A DNA stretch of 39,267 nt from Peribacillus saganii (GCF_003429095.1 NZ_QVTE01000054.1:1-39267); one strand, 5' to 3'; numbered from the stretch's first letter, positions 1-9,213 are shown. Numbers and translations are program-made. The notes: generated by a model not told the origin, from the sequence alone.

Positions 1-66
1 ACTTTTGAAGTGATCACGCTGGCTCAAATTAATATTGACAAATACACTTAAAATCAGCACATGAAT

Positions 67-101
67 AAACCACCTCAAAATCATATGTGAGGTGGTTTTT
101 T
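67..101 (+). terminator. Rho-independent terminator at the left edge
   Basis: A perfect 11-bp inverted repeat (67-77 with 88-98, loop 78-87) is followed on the plus strand by a T-tract. The plus-strand reading would terminate a gene lying left of the window. It also sits just past the stop of the minus-strand C45 gene and could act in both directions, although the T-run is better on the plus strand. Confidence 0.75.
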
Positions 102-109
102 GTTTCTCT

Positions 110-1210
110 CTAAATAAGTACGTTATTAAAAAAGTGAGGGTATACTTTTGAGTATGAATTTTTACAAGGTGGACCCGAAGATATTGTTAAGCTCTTATCA
201 GTTAAGTCTATAATAATAGATGCAAGTGTTTGAATCTCACCTATAGACTCCTTATGACGACAGATAGAGTTGGGAAAGTTATCATGGTTCCTTAAAGCTT
301 CTTGAATATTTTCTATGCTAACGTTAGCAGATTTTGATAATACACTGGTTATATTGCATGCTCTATTCGGAGAGTCAGGTAATATTTCAAGGGTTTTATC
401 TTCAAACTGGGTCTCCACTAAAAAATTGTTAGAATGACCCAAGACTCCATCATCAAGACCAAGGTAGTAAACATTTTCTGGTCCTCCTGACCCAGCTTCT
501 AAGTTCAAAATGGTTCCCTTATCATCCGCTATAAGAAAGTTAGCAGATGAAGACCTATAAGGAAGAGTTACCGCCCTAACAGCTTCATTCAAAGTACGGG
601 AATTAAGAATTTTTCTAAGTATAATATGAAATGGAACCCCTACTTCCCCTTTGTCTAAAGAACTGACAAGTAGATTAGTACATAATCCAATCCCTGCCGA
701 ATTGAAACCTATTTTACCTAAGTGACCTGCCTCTGATATCGTTAAGATGGAAGGTAATGACTCCTGTTCTATTTCCATTATAATGGTATTTTTCTGGATG
801 TCCGTTTTCCAGTCCCAATTTTGACCAATGAGAATATGCCCATTTATAGTTTTATTTTTTGACACAGCAAAAGAAGTACATTCAGCGTGTATCTTTTTAG
901 ATAAACCAAACATAACTTCCGTTCTGACGTTCAGGGCTATTAAATCCGTTAGATCTAAACCAGATCCCGCTGCCATTCCTTTCAATTCTTCAATCAATTC
1001 TGGGGCGTAATTCTGAATAGGTTCTTGAAAAAAAAGTGCCTTGTTTCGGACAGTGTCCCAATCAGCGTTTGCATAATCCATAAATATTCTTTTATAGATC
1101 TTAATATTGCCATTTATCTGATCCGAAGCCTTTTCACCGATAAACATTCCTCTTTCAAAAGGATCTGAACCTTTGACTTTCAAGTGAAGAAAAGGAGTTG
1201 CTTCTTTCAC
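110..1210 (-). CDS. C45-family N-terminal-nucleophile amidase/acyltransferase
   Basis: A 366-residue protein of the acyl-CoA:6-aminopenicillanic-acid acyltransferase-like (peptidase C45) family. Family knowledge: these Ntn hydrolases cleave amide bonds using a cysteine exposed by autoproteolysis. Visible here are the N-terminal region containing LKVKGSDPFERG, the candidate nucleophile Cys111 in HAECTSF, and GQNWDW at about 129-134, the usual pattern just after the nucleophile. No signal peptide is seen, so it is probably cytoplasmic. The start is GTG with GGAGGTGAT eight bases upstream. It lies 150 bp downstream of hyuB on the same strand, with a terminator-like hairpin between, so it may be only partly co-transcribed. 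The substrate is unknown. Pairing with a hydantoinase/oxoprolinase suggests an N-acyl or cyclic amide catabolic set, but that is inference. Confidence 0.8.
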   Translation of the reverse strand: MKEATPFLHLKVKGSDPFERGMFIGEKASDQINGNIKIYKRIFMDYANADWDTVRNKALFFQEPIQNYAPELIEELKGMAAGSGLDLTDLIALNVRTEVMFGLSKKIHAECTSFAVSKNKTINGHILIGQNWDWKTDIQKNTIIMEIEQESLPSILTISEAGHLGKIGFNSAGIGLCTNLLVSSLDKGEVGVPFHIILRKILNSRTLNEAVRAVTLPYRSSSANFLIADDKGTILNLEAGSGGPENVYYLGLDDGVLGHSNNFLVETQFEDKTLEILPDSPNRACNITSVLSKSANVSIENIQEALRNHDNFPNSICRHKESIGEIQTLASIIIDLTDKSLTISSGPPCKNSYSKVYPHFFNNVLI

Positions 1211-1242
1211 TGAAAATCACCTCCAATTTCTTTATAACTTTA

Positions 1243-1276
1243 AAAAACCTAAAGTCATGGTTCATGTAACCATGAC
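1243..1276 (-). terminator. Terminator after hyuB
   Basis: A perfect 9-bp stem (1254-1262 with 1268-1276, loop CATGT) is followed on the minus strand by TTTAGGTTTTTT. It lies between the stop of hyuB and the start of the C45 gene and would end or attenuate the hyuAB transcript. Confidence 0.7.
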
Positions 1277-1360
1277 CTCCAGGCTTAATAGTGTTTTATT
1301 TATAAGTCTCTTTATCGAATTTAATGGTGATGTGATACCTTATTACTTGATAAAACCAGA

Positions 1361-3316
1361 TCATAATGAAGCGTTTTCATAAACGTATGCAGGCATGTCA
1401 AAATCAGACACGGAAATTTTACCTTCCTTAATTAATTGATTTACCCGCTCACCACGATCAATCAGCTTTAAAGGCTCGCGATTTCTACTTATTTCTTCTC
1501 TTTGTTGTTTTGTAGCAGATTCATTAACTTCATAAACTCGACGTGGATTATCAACTTTTTGTAAGACAACTCCGTAATCATCTTTTGCACTCTCAATAGA
1601 GACAATGCACCGTTGAACATCAAGTCGTACTCTTTCAGGATCCCTTTCGAGAGGATCTCCCCATCCTCCTCCACCTGGAGTTGTGATGCGAATAATATCT
1701 CCTGCTTTAACAGGAACAGCTTCATGACTATGAATTATCTTTTTTTCCTGCGGAGTTCCAGGATTGATCCAGCAAACACCTGGCTTTCCTGATTTTCCAC
1801 CGTTCACACCGAAGCAGGCAAATTCAGTTCGATAGGCTACAGGAGAAAATGTTCCGTCAACCAATGTACGTATATCTTTTAAGTAGCCTAGTCCACCTCT
1901 GTATTTGCCAGGACCACCTGAATCAATGAATGCTCCTACTCGCTCTACGATAATTGGGTATCGTTGTTCAATAAATTCAGCAGGTAAATTCCTTGAGTTC
2001 GGAACTAAATCAACCATATCAGTTCCATCTTCATAAGGTCTTGCACCCGAGCCGGCACCAAAGATTTCCCGGTACAAAAAAGGCTCTCCTTTATCTGTTT
2101 CTCCAAAGATTGCATAAAGTTGGATGTTTTGCATAGCGGCTACTGCATTACCTTTTGTTGCTTTAGCCATTGCTGCAGTGAAAGCGTTAATCATGATTAA
2201 CATAGAGGTCATTCTGTCAGAACTAGGTGCTGGGAACCTTGCAGACAAAACAGTCTTTGGGGGAAGCATACATTTAAATGCATTTGTAAAACCATCGTTA
2301 ATAACTAATCCTGGAGCATACCCTTTTATAAATGCACCAAGCCATTTAGAAAAGTGTCTGCCGTCCATTGGCCAGTTTACAGGGCCTTTTGTTTGTGGAT
2401 CTGTCCCTTCAAAATCCACAATCATTCGTTCAGAATCTTTGCGTATCGTTAATTTAATTTTAACAGGCTTATCGCGATCTACCCCGTCATTTTCAATAAA
2501 ATCTTCTCCAACAAATTCACCATCAGGAATCTGCGGGAGCGCCTTCTCCAGTACCGTTTTCTCACACCTGTCCATTATTTCATAAAAAGCAGCTTCAACT
2601 GTATCCGTATCATATCTTTCACACAATTCAAGCACCTGACGCTCAATAAGTCTTGCACAACTGATAAATGCGTCAATATCTCCACGCAATTCATCCGGAA
2701 AACGGCTGTTTCTTAAAATTATGCGATAAGCTTCTTCGTTTAATTTTCCTTGGTCATAAAGTTTTATTGGCGGACACATTGTACCGTCTTCAAAGATACT
2801 TGTTGATGACAACGGCCAGCTTCCCACTACACGGCCACCTACATCAGTACAATGCCCAAAAATTTGAGAAAAACCAATTATTCGTCCATCACTAAACACT
2901 GGAATGACAGCACAATAATCAGGAAGGTGGCCAATAGTTCCTAGAGAAGCATATACATCGTTATATATAAAAACATCACCCGGGCGGATATCCTCAAGTT
3001 CATAACAGTTTCTAATTGGATCAGCTGTTGCTGCCCAAGAAACGTGAGTCACACTGTTGCAATCGACTGTATTAAAGGAAGCTCTATAATCGTGCTGCTC
3101 GCGTATGATAGAACCTCTTGCCATTCTTTCAACTACTGCTTCTCCTTCATCGATAGCCCATTCAAGTGCTCCTTCAATAATATCTACAGTTAAAGTATCC
3201 AATTGCTTTTTTCTTTCTTGGATTCTTTGCCAATGTTCATCGTTTCTTGGCCATTCTCTAAAACGAAACGGATCATAGTGTTCCCTGTCTTCATATTTAT
3301 TCATATCAATTGCCAT
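1361..3316 (-). CDS. hyuB: Hydantoinase B/oxoprolinase family subunit
   Basis: A 651-residue member of the HyuB / N-methylhydantoinase B / acetone carboxylase alpha family. With HyuA it forms an ATP-dependent enzyme that opens cyclic amides such as hydantoins or 5-oxoproline. Markers: a variant of the NDPYxGGTHLPD region (NDVY...GHLPD, about 119-133), GGPGKYRGGLG at 467-477, and the C-terminal GGGGWGDPLERDP, which is characteristic of the family. The length is normal for a separate B subunit. An ATG also exists at 3331, but the ATG at 3316 has GGAGGT seven bases upstream and was chosen. It overlaps the end of hyuA by 11 bp, indicating translational coupling. The exact substrate cannot be read from sequence: N-methylhydantoin, hydantoin, oxoproline and acetone-type enzymes share this fold. 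Confidence 0.9.
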   Translation of the reverse strand: MAIDMNKYEDREHYDPFRFREWPRNDEHWQRIQERKKQLDTLTVDIIEGALEWAIDEGEAVVERMARGSIIREQHDYRASFNTVDCNSVTHVSWAATADPIRNCYELEDIRPGDVFIYNDVYASLGTIGHLPDYCAVIPVFSDGRIIGFSQIFGHCTDVGGRVVGSWPLSSTSIFEDGTMCPPIKLYDQGKLNEEAYRIILRNSRFPDELRGDIDAFISCARLIERQVLELCERYDTDTVEAAFYEIMDRCEKTVLEKALPQIPDGEFVGEDFIENDGVDRDKPVKIKLTIRKDSERMIVDFEGTDPQTKGPVNWPMDGRHFSKWLGAFIKGYAPGLVINDGFTNAFKCMLPPKTVLSARFPAPSSDRMTSMLIMINAFTAAMAKATKGNAVAAMQNIQLYAIFGETDKGEPFLYREIFGAGSGARPYEDGTDMVDLVPNSRNLPAEFIEQRYPIIVERVGAFIDSGGPGKYRGGLGYLKDIRTLVDGTFSPVAYRTEFACFGVNGGKSGKPGVCWINPGTPQEKKIIHSHEAVPVKAGDIIRITTPGGGGWGDPLERDPERVRLDVQRCIVSIESAKDDYGVVLQKVDNPRRVYEVNESATKQQREEISRNREPLKLIDRGERVNQLIKEGKISVSDFDMPAYVYENASL

Positions 3317-5399
3317 CTTCATTACCTCCATCCTTTTCGCAAATGATATAACCTAGACTGTCAACATATGCTGTCCATTCAGGCTCCATAACAAATGTGG
3401 AGTCAAATTGTTTTATAATTGCTGGCCCTTTAAAAGGTTGGTTAATAGGTATTTTATATCGGTCATACACCGGAACAGGGTAGTATCCAGATTTGCCTTT
3501 AGTTGTTACGTACATGTTGTTTTTTCCAACTAAAGCATCTTCAAGATTCCGAGAGCTGGTATTATAGTTGTTCTGTTGCAAGCGGTTTAAAAGGCCGATC
3601 CCTGTTGCTCCGATATTAACTACTTCAACCAGTTCTTTGTTTTCATATGAATATCCATAACGTTCTAGGTGAGAACTATGAAACTTTTTGATTGTATCCC
3701 TAATGATTTCTTCGGAAATCTGTGCGTTTGCAGGAAGATCTACAGGTACCCTCAATTCAAAAGCTTGCCCCCAATAGCGGAAATCCATAAAGAGTTGAAT
3801 TTTTACATTCTCGTTAGCAAATCCTTCGTTGTTTAAGTATTTTTTAGATTTTTCACTCACTATTTTAAATTCAGATTGAAGTTTTTCTATATCCAGGTTA
3901 TCTTCCCGTTGAACATCAGTAATTACTTCATCTGCTCTAATATCTGTTAATAACAAGCCTTCAGCTGAAGTCAAACCGGGAAGTAATGGAACAATAACCC
4001 TCTTAATTTTTAATACATCGGCTGACCGGCATGCATGTAGTCCACCGGCACCACCAAACGGATAGAGTGCATACATCCTAGGATCCTGGCCCCGAGAAAT
4101 GGAAACCAAATTGATGCCGCGTGCTATATTCTCGGTCCCTATCTGGATAATTCCTTCAGCAGCTTCTTCTACACTTAAGTTAAGTGGTATAGCAATATTT
4201 TCCGCTATCACCTTTCTGGCAGCCTCAGGATTCAGCATAACGTTTCCGTCTGCTAATGAAGTTGGAATACGGCCTAAAACTAGGTGCGCATCGGTAATTG
4301 TAGGCTGAACACCGCCAAAACCATAACAAGCAGGTCCCGGATCTGATCCAGCACTTTCTGGACCCACTTTTAAACTATTCCCGGCTGTCAACCATGCTAT
4401 CGATCCACCACCAGCACCAACTGTTGTCATGTCTACCATTGGCGTTTTAATGTTGTAAACATCAATCTGTCCCTCAGTAAGCATCTTTGGTTCGCCATTT
4501 TCAATAAGACAAATGTCGGTACTGGTTCCGCCCATATCCAATGTAATTAAATTTGAATATTTACTTGATTTTGCGAGAGCAGCAGCTGAAACTACTCCGG
4601 CGGCAGGTCCGGACAACACCGCACTAATTGGCTGCCGTTTAATAGTTTCACTGTCAGTTAATCCTCCGCTGGACTGCATAATATAAAAACGAGTTTTATT
4701 TCTTGTATTTTCAAGTTGATCTGTTAATTTTTCTACATAGCTTGAAAGTGACGGCATAAGACCGGTATTTAAACAGGTACTTACTGTTCTCTCATATTCA
4801 CGGTATTCTCTTATGACATCAGTAGAAATGGAAACGTAGCATGTTGGGTGCTCTTCTTTTACTATCTCTCGAACCCTTTCTTCCTGAGAAGGATTTCTAT
4901 AAGAATTTATCAAAGACACGGCAATTGCTTCAATACCCATTTGTTTAAATTCTCTAGCCACTTTTCTTACAGCCTCTTCGTCTAATGGCCGTATTTCTTC
5001 ACCTTTATAGTCTAAGCGGCCAGGGATTTCCCGTACCAGGTCTAGTGGAACAACACGCGGTGGTTTTATCCAAGTTACAATATCACCAAAATCCCCCGGA
5101 ACAGTTTGTCTTGCACATTCTAACATTTCTCTGTAACCATCAGTTACAATTAAACCCATTTCACTATACTTGCTTTCGAGAATCGCATTGGTTGCCACAG
5201 TTGTCCCATGCATAACCATTGAAATGTTGGAGGAATCAATCCCCATGTCACCTAATGATTCAATTCCGTTTAAAAAACTCTCAGACGGATTTTTTGGAGT
5301 TGATCGTACTTTTAATGCTTTCCTACTGCCTGTTTCCTCATTAAATGCTACTACATCTGTAAACGTACCACCGATATCAATGCCAATTCTCCAAGACAT
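3306..5399 (-). CDS. hyuA: Hydantoinase A/oxoprolinase family subunit
   Basis: A 697-residue ASKHA-fold ATPase subunit of the hydantoinase/5-oxoprolinase/acetone carboxylase beta family. It supplies ATP-dependent activation of the cyclic or carbonyl substrate. Visible motifs: GIDIGGTFTD (6-15, phosphate-1), HGTTVATNA (64-72), SSGG (243-246), LSGPAAG (262-268) and DMGGTSTD (288-295, phosphate-2), all typical. The start is the ATG at 5399, with GGGGAGG six bases upstream; an in-frame TTG at 5414 falls inside the Shine-Dalgarno sequence and is unlikely. It is the first gene of the hyuA-hyuB pair. No convincing sigma-A promoter or operator was identified in the AT-rich upstream gap. Confidence 0.9.
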   Translation of the reverse strand: MSWRIGIDIGGTFTDVVAFNEETGSRKALKVRSTPKNPSESFLNGIESLGDMGIDSSNISMVMHGTTVATNAILESKYSEMGLIVTDGYREMLECARQTVPGDFGDIVTWIKPPRVVPLDLVREIPGRLDYKGEEIRPLDEEAVRKVAREFKQMGIEAIAVSLINSYRNPSQEERVREIVKEEHPTCYVSISTDVIREYREYERTVSTCLNTGLMPSLSSYVEKLTDQLENTRNKTRFYIMQSSGGLTDSETIKRQPISAVLSGPAAGVVSAAALAKSSKYSNLITLDMGGTSTDICLIENGEPKMLTEGQIDVYNIKTPMVDMTTVGAGGGSIAWLTAGNSLKVGPESAGSDPGPACYGFGGVQPTITDAHLVLGRIPTSLADGNVMLNPEAARKVIAENIAIPLNLSVEEAAEGIIQIGTENIARGINLVSISRGQDPRMYALYPFGGAGGLHACRSADVLKIKRVIVPLLPGLTSAEGLLLTDIRADEVITDVQREDNLDIEKLQSEFKIVSEKSKKYLNNEGFANENVKIQLFMDFRYWGQAFELRVPVDLPANAQISEEIIRDTIKKFHSSHLERYGYSYENKELVEVVNIGATGIGLLNRLQQNNYNTSSRNLEDALVGKNNMYVTTKGKSGYYPVPVYDRYKIPINQPFKGPAIIKQFDSTFVMEPEWTAYVDSLGYIICEKDGGNEDGN

Positions 5400-5551
5400 A
5401 CTTTTCCTCCCCAAATATAAATTATGGATTCAATGCTAACGTATTAAATCCAATAATATTATCACATGCTTGTTCTGGATTGTAAATTAATAAGTATAAA
5501 AATTTTTAATATTCATAATAGTATAAATTTAAGTGTGTTTATGAACATAAT

Positions 5552-5668
5552 CTAGGAATAAAAAGCTGCCACTGTTCTAGTCTGTTTCGACGCTTCTTTG
5601 ATGATATCTGAATCAACCTCTGTGTTTTCTAAAGTGGCAGAGAGTTTACAAGAAAATATGGTCAAAGT
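5552..5668 (-). pseudogene. Possible gene relic (38 codons, unrecognised)
   Basis: A stop-to-stop open segment encodes 38 residues of protein-like composition ending in KQTRTVAAFYS. It has no start codon with a ribosome-binding site. I do not recognise the family. It could be the C-terminal scrap of a deleted gene, or chance. Confidence 0.2.
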
Positions 5669-5715
5669 TTAAGATCTAAAACAAAAAGGTAAATCGAAAG
5701 TTAACTGAGCTTTAT

Positions 5716-5756
5716 AAACGAAAAGCAACTCACTTGGCTTGAGTTGCTTTTCGTTT
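5716..5756 (+). terminator. Strong hairpin, 17-bp perfect arms
   Basis: Arms 5716-5732 and 5740-5756 are perfectly complementary around a 7-base loop, and a T-run follows on the plus strand. No intact plus-strand gene precedes it, so it probably survives from a lost gene. Confidence 0.7.
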
Positions 5757-5815
5757 TTTATTGTTTTCAATTTCGAATAATGGAAATTTCGCACCAAAGT
5801 TGGAATGGATAAATA

Positions 5816-5849
5816 AAGTAGTCATTCCGTTTAAATGGAATGACTACTT
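5816..5849. terminator. Second hairpin, 13-bp perfect arms
   Basis: AAGTAGTCATTCC (5816-5828) pairs perfectly with 5837-5849 around an 8-base loop. The following T-content is modest on the plus strand. It may serve as the terminator of the FGGY kinase operon read from the right, or be another survivor of a deleted gene. Confidence 0.5.
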
Positions 5850-5962
5850 CTTCTCGTTTTATATTTTGACAATATTACGAATGTTCGTGCTTCAATATAA
5901 TATACCCATAAGGTAGAGTTGCTACCTCCATGTGGTAAAGCGGCGGAGGCAGAGCACGTTTA

Positions 5963-7438
5963 TTAAAATCCCTTTAAACTGGGGTACAATTTCAGGTACT
6001 TCTCATATGCTGAATCGTATATTTCCTTATATCCGAGGTTTGGAAAGAAAACAGTTGCGGGAATCGCTTTTATAACTCTTTCCACAAATTCCTCGTAGCT
6101 TTCAACCCACCCCTGTTGAAGAAATGCTGCTGATGCAGCTCCTAAGGAGGGCAGGAATTCACTTTCATGCGGAATCCGTACTGGACGTCCGAGAATGTCT
6201 GCGATACATTGGCACCATGAGGCACTTTTTGCTCCGCCGCCTATTAAGGTAATGGTCCCTTCAGCCTCTTTTATTTGCAGTTCAAGAATCTGTCTAAATG
6301 AGAAGCAAATGCCCTCTACGACAGCTCGCGAAAAGTCACTTCGACTCGTTGCGGGGCTGACTCCCCAAAATGTCCCTTTTGCTTCAGAGTCATTTACTGG
6401 GCATCTTTCCCCATGGAGATAAGGGAGAAATAGCAATCCATTTGAACCTGGAGTGGAGTTTTGGACAGATTCCTCGAACGCCTGGTAAAGATTCTTTTTA
6501 TCCTGATCAATGAAAGTTCGTGCGGCCCATCGATAGACATTCCCGACATTTAATAGTGGAGCAATAGAAATATTTATTTTCTGTGGCAGATGCGCCAACG
6601 TGAAGATGCCGTTCTGTTTTGGTGAATCGTCCCTTAATGGTATGGCGACCCATCCTGTTGTTCCTAAGTATAGATAACTGTCTCCTTCTCTAATTGCACC
6701 TGCACCCATTGTACTGGCACCGGCATCTCCGCATCCGCACAAAACTGGTGTGTTTTCCAAGAATCCCGTCTCGGCTGCAGCTTCCCTGTTAATAATACCG
6801 ACCATTTCTGCAGGTTCATTTATGTTCGGCATCATCTTCGGTTCAATGCCGATTGATTCCAATATACTATTAGACCAATCTCTGCTTTTTATATCCATCA
6901 TACCAGTTGTTGCTCCGGTGACAGGGTCTGTTGCGAAAGTTCCTGTTAATTGATAAATGATATAATCTTTTGCACTAAACACAAAGCAATTTGTTAATTG
7001 GTATTTTTCTTTTTGATTTTTTTTCATCCATAAAAGCTTTGCCAATGGTGTGGAAGCAGCTATTGCGTTCCCTGTTATTATCGACAAATCGGGAAATTCT
7101 TCATTGATCGACTCTGCTTCCGCTTCCGCCCGGGTATCCGAGTACAAAATCGCATTAGTCTTCTTTCCAGACTCAAGTATCGGAATAACATCCTCCATTT
7201 GCCCGCTAAAAGTAATCATTTTTATATCCGATGCGTCAATGGCTTCCTTCTCCCACCATTTATTGGCTATGTATTTAATGGCTTCCCACCAATCCTCGGG
7301 GCTTTGTTCCACTGCACCATTATCACCATGTATAGTATTGATTTCATATGAGTACTTTCCATAAATCTCGGCTTGGTTATTAATTAAAATGGCTTTTACT
7401 GCTGTTGTACCTATATCAAAGGAAGCGATCAATTCCAC
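5963..7438 (-). CDS. FGGY-family carbohydrate kinase (xylulokinase-like)
   Basis: A 491-residue FGGY kinase, expected to phosphorylate a sugar, polyol or similar hydroxylated substrate with ATP in the cytoplasm. Visible: phosphate-1 motif FDIGTTAVKA (7-16), the substrate-lid region SGQM (78-81), YSDTRA (99-104), the putative catalytic Asp238 in CGCGDAG, and the Gly-rich IGGGAKSASW (399-408). Xylulokinases carry GQMHG where this protein has GQMED, so the substrate is probably not xylulose. The GTG start lies 3 bp after the trpA-like stop, with a purine-rich Shine-Dalgarno in the end of that gene. It is the last gene of a six-gene operon, so its product is expected to be the substrate of the TrpA-like enzyme. 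An analogous role is played by LsrK in the AI-2 operon. Confidence 0.88.
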   Translation of the reverse strand: MELIASFDIGTTAVKAILINNQAEIYGKYSYEINTIHGDNGAVEQSPEDWWEAIKYIANKWWEKEAIDASDIKMITFSGQMEDVIPILESGKKTNAILYSDTRAEAEAESINEEFPDLSIITGNAIAASTPLAKLLWMKKNQKEKYQLTNCFVFSAKDYIIYQLTGTFATDPVTGATTGMMDIKSRDWSNSILESIGIEPKMMPNINEPAEMVGIINREAAAETGFLENTPVLCGCGDAGASTMGAGAIREGDSYLYLGTTGWVAIPLRDDSPKQNGIFTLAHLPQKINISIAPLLNVGNVYRWAARTFIDQDKKNLYQAFEESVQNSTPGSNGLLFLPYLHGERCPVNDSEAKGTFWGVSPATSRSDFSRAVVEGICFSFRQILELQIKEAEGTITLIGGGAKSASWCQCIADILGRPVRIPHESEFLPSLGAASAAFLQQGWVESYEEFVERVIKAIPATVFFPNLGYKEIYDSAYEKYLKLYPSLKGF

Positions 7439-7441
7439 CGC

Positions 7442-8233
7442 CTATCCCACCTTTCCTCCTTTGACTTTAGAAAGCTGCTTAACAAAAACCATCAATTTAT
7501 CAATCTCGTTTGTTTCAACAGTGCTGACAATCTCACTGCCTACCACAACACCATCGAATCCACTTTTGATCACTTCCTTAGCCAGCTCCTGATTTTTCAC
7601 TCCAAAGCCGGCCATTAGTACAGCGTCTGTAAGATTCCGTATTTTCCGGTAAAATGATGGCAGAGAGCCAAGGTCTTTAATCTCCTCACCTGTTATACCT
7701 TTGTATATCTGGCAGTATACAATATTTGTATCTTTCACAGCTAATTTCAGCTCGGCATCAGGCATTCTATAATTCACGACCGGAATTACAGAAATTTCAT
7801 TTCTGGTCAATTCTGCCTTTAGCGTGATTCCTTCTTCCGGGTTAAGATCAGGAATAACAAACCCATCCATGCACCCACTTGATGCAAGCTTTTTATAAAA
7901 ATTAGTACGAATTAAATCTGCGTAATATCCCATAATCCAAATAGGAACGTCAATTTCTTTTCGTAAAGTCTCTAGAAAATGAATACTATATTGCTCATCC
8001 TGACAAAAAGCACTGTAGGTCCTGGCATGTGCCCGCTTAATGACATCTCCTTCAAGATAGGGATTACTGCTGGGAAAGCCTATCTCGATTGCATCCAACC
8101 CCGCCCGGACAGATTCTGTAATAATCTGAATCGAGCTCTCGACACTCGGGTCCCCTGCTACAAAATACCCGGTTATAAACCTTTCTTGCTGCTGTTTCAC
8201 TTTATATAAAAAGGTCCGTTGGGCACCGCTCAC
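7442..8233 (-). CDS. TrpA-like TIM-barrel lyase in a sugar-uptake operon
   Basis: A 263-residue paralogue of tryptophan synthase alpha, which performs retro-aldol cleavage of indole-3-glycerol phosphate. The general-acid/base Glu is kept (Glu50 in IEIGFP, TrpA Glu49), but the partner Asp60 is replaced by Glu61 (YLEGD instead of LADGP), and FSDP has become SSNP. The phosphate-binding elements are all present: GITG (179-182), GFG (209-211) and GS (232-233), so the substrate is almost certainly a phosphate ester. The start is GTG, overlapping the permease stop by one base (TAGTG). No trpB is adjacent within the operon; the genes around it are an ABC sugar importer and an FGGY kinase. I infer a catabolic retro-aldol lyase acting on the kinase product and releasing a triose phosphate. 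A true TrpA role is unlikely but not excluded. Confidence 0.8.
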   Translation of the reverse strand: MSGAQRTFLYKVKQQQERFITGYFVAGDPSVESSIQIITESVRAGLDAIEIGFPSSNPYLEGDVIKRAHARTYSAFCQDEQYSIHFLETLRKEIDVPIWIMGYYADLIRTNFYKKLASSGCMDGFVIPDLNPEEGITLKAELTRNEISVIPVVNYRMPDAELKLAVKDTNIVYCQIYKGITGEEIKDLGSLPSFYRKIRNLTDAVLMAGFGVKNQELAKEVIKSGFDGVVVGSEIVSTVETNEIDKLMVFVKQLSKVKGGKVG

Positions 8234-9213
8234 TAGGAATCACGACCTAACTTTTGGATAATTAAAGCAGCAATGATGATGGATCCAGTGATTACATTTT
8301 GCATGAAAGTAGGGATTTCCAGGATCGTAAGACCGTTGGCCATAATCCCGATGATGGCCGCACCAAATAATGTTCCCATTATGTTTGGAACCCCGCTTTT
8401 GATAACCGTCATCCCTAAGAAGACTGCTGCATACGCATTCAGGAAAAATCCATCACCGCCAGTCGGGTGGGCAGAACCTAGCCTGGAGGCGAGCAGGGCG
8501 CCTGTTAACGCAGCAAGCATCCCCGAAAGGGCAAAGGCAATATTTTTATACATGGCTATGTTTATTCCAGAAACCTGGGAAGCTTTCTCATTTCCGCCGA
8601 TTGCATAGAATCTTCTGCCAAGGGACATCTGAGACATCACAAACCAAAATACAAACACTAAGACCAGCATAATGAGTGATAAAAGAGGGATGCCCGCAGC
8701 ATTGGTCGTTCCGATATATTTAAAGCTGTCCGGAATGTTTTCAAAAATAGTCGATCCACCAGTGAACCAAAATGTAAAACCGCCCAGAATCGTTCCCATC
8801 GCGAGTGTGGTGACAAATGATAATACTTTAAATTTAGAGATGATACTACCAGTTATGAATCCAATCCCTAATCCAGTCACAATAGGGACTAATAAACATA
8901 AAATAAGCGGCAGTCCGGAAGCTGCCATTTTCGCAGCGATGACTCCTCCCAAACTGGCCATCGCTCCAATCGATAAGTCAAATTCATTCACTGACATAAC
9001 AATGGTGGCACCGATAGCGATAATAACCAGGAATGAGATTTGACGTGTGATATTAATGAAATTATCCAACGTCGCAAAAGATGCCGGGCTTAATAGGCTA
9101 AAAATAAGGATAATCCCAATTCCTGCGATAATGGTGCCGTAAGAACTGAACATATTTTTGCTAAAGAACACCCTCTTCGCTGGCTGGGTAGTTGTATTGA
9201 TATTCAATTTCAT
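8233..9213 (-). CDS. Ribose/AI-2-type ABC transporter permease
   Basis: A 326-residue integral membrane protein of the RbsC/AraH/LsrC branched-chain-type permease family. It has a soluble N-terminus of about 28 residues, then a series of hydrophobic helices, with the family-typical NEFDLSIGAMASLGG and GGNEKASQVSGIN segments. The start is the ATG at 9213, with AAAGGAGG five bases upstream; the longer frame to 9240 would begin with TTG inside the ATPase gene. ATG and the ATPase stop overlap (ATGA), so the two are translationally coupled. As the only permease of the operon it presumably forms a homodimer with the double ATPase 9210-10721. Confidence 0.9.
   Translation of the reverse strand: MKLNINTTTQPAKRVFFSKNMFSSYGTIIAGIGIILIFSLLSPASFATLDNFINITRQISFLVIIAIGATIVMSVNEFDLSIGAMASLGGVIAAKMAASGLPLILCLLVPIVTGLGIGFITGSIISKFKVLSFVTTLAMGTILGGFTFWFTGGSTIFENIPDSFKYIGTTNAAGIPLLSLIMLVLVFVFWFVMSQMSLGRRFYAIGGNEKASQVSGINIAMYKNIAFALSGMLAALTGALLASRLGSAHPTGGDGFFLNAYAAVFLGMTVIKSGVPNIMGTLFGAAIIGIMANGLTILEIPTFMQNVITGSIIIAALIIQKLGRDS

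Larger units (their letters stand above)
5400..5962. other. Gene-free gap upstream of hyuA
   Basis: This 563-bp AT-rich gap holds the presumed hyuA promoter region (no clear boxes), a short stop-bounded coding-like segment (5552-5668, minus) and two strong hairpins listed separately. An 8-bp inverted repeat, CTGCCACT/AGTGGCAG, brackets part of the segment. No intact gene is seen. Confidence 0.6.
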
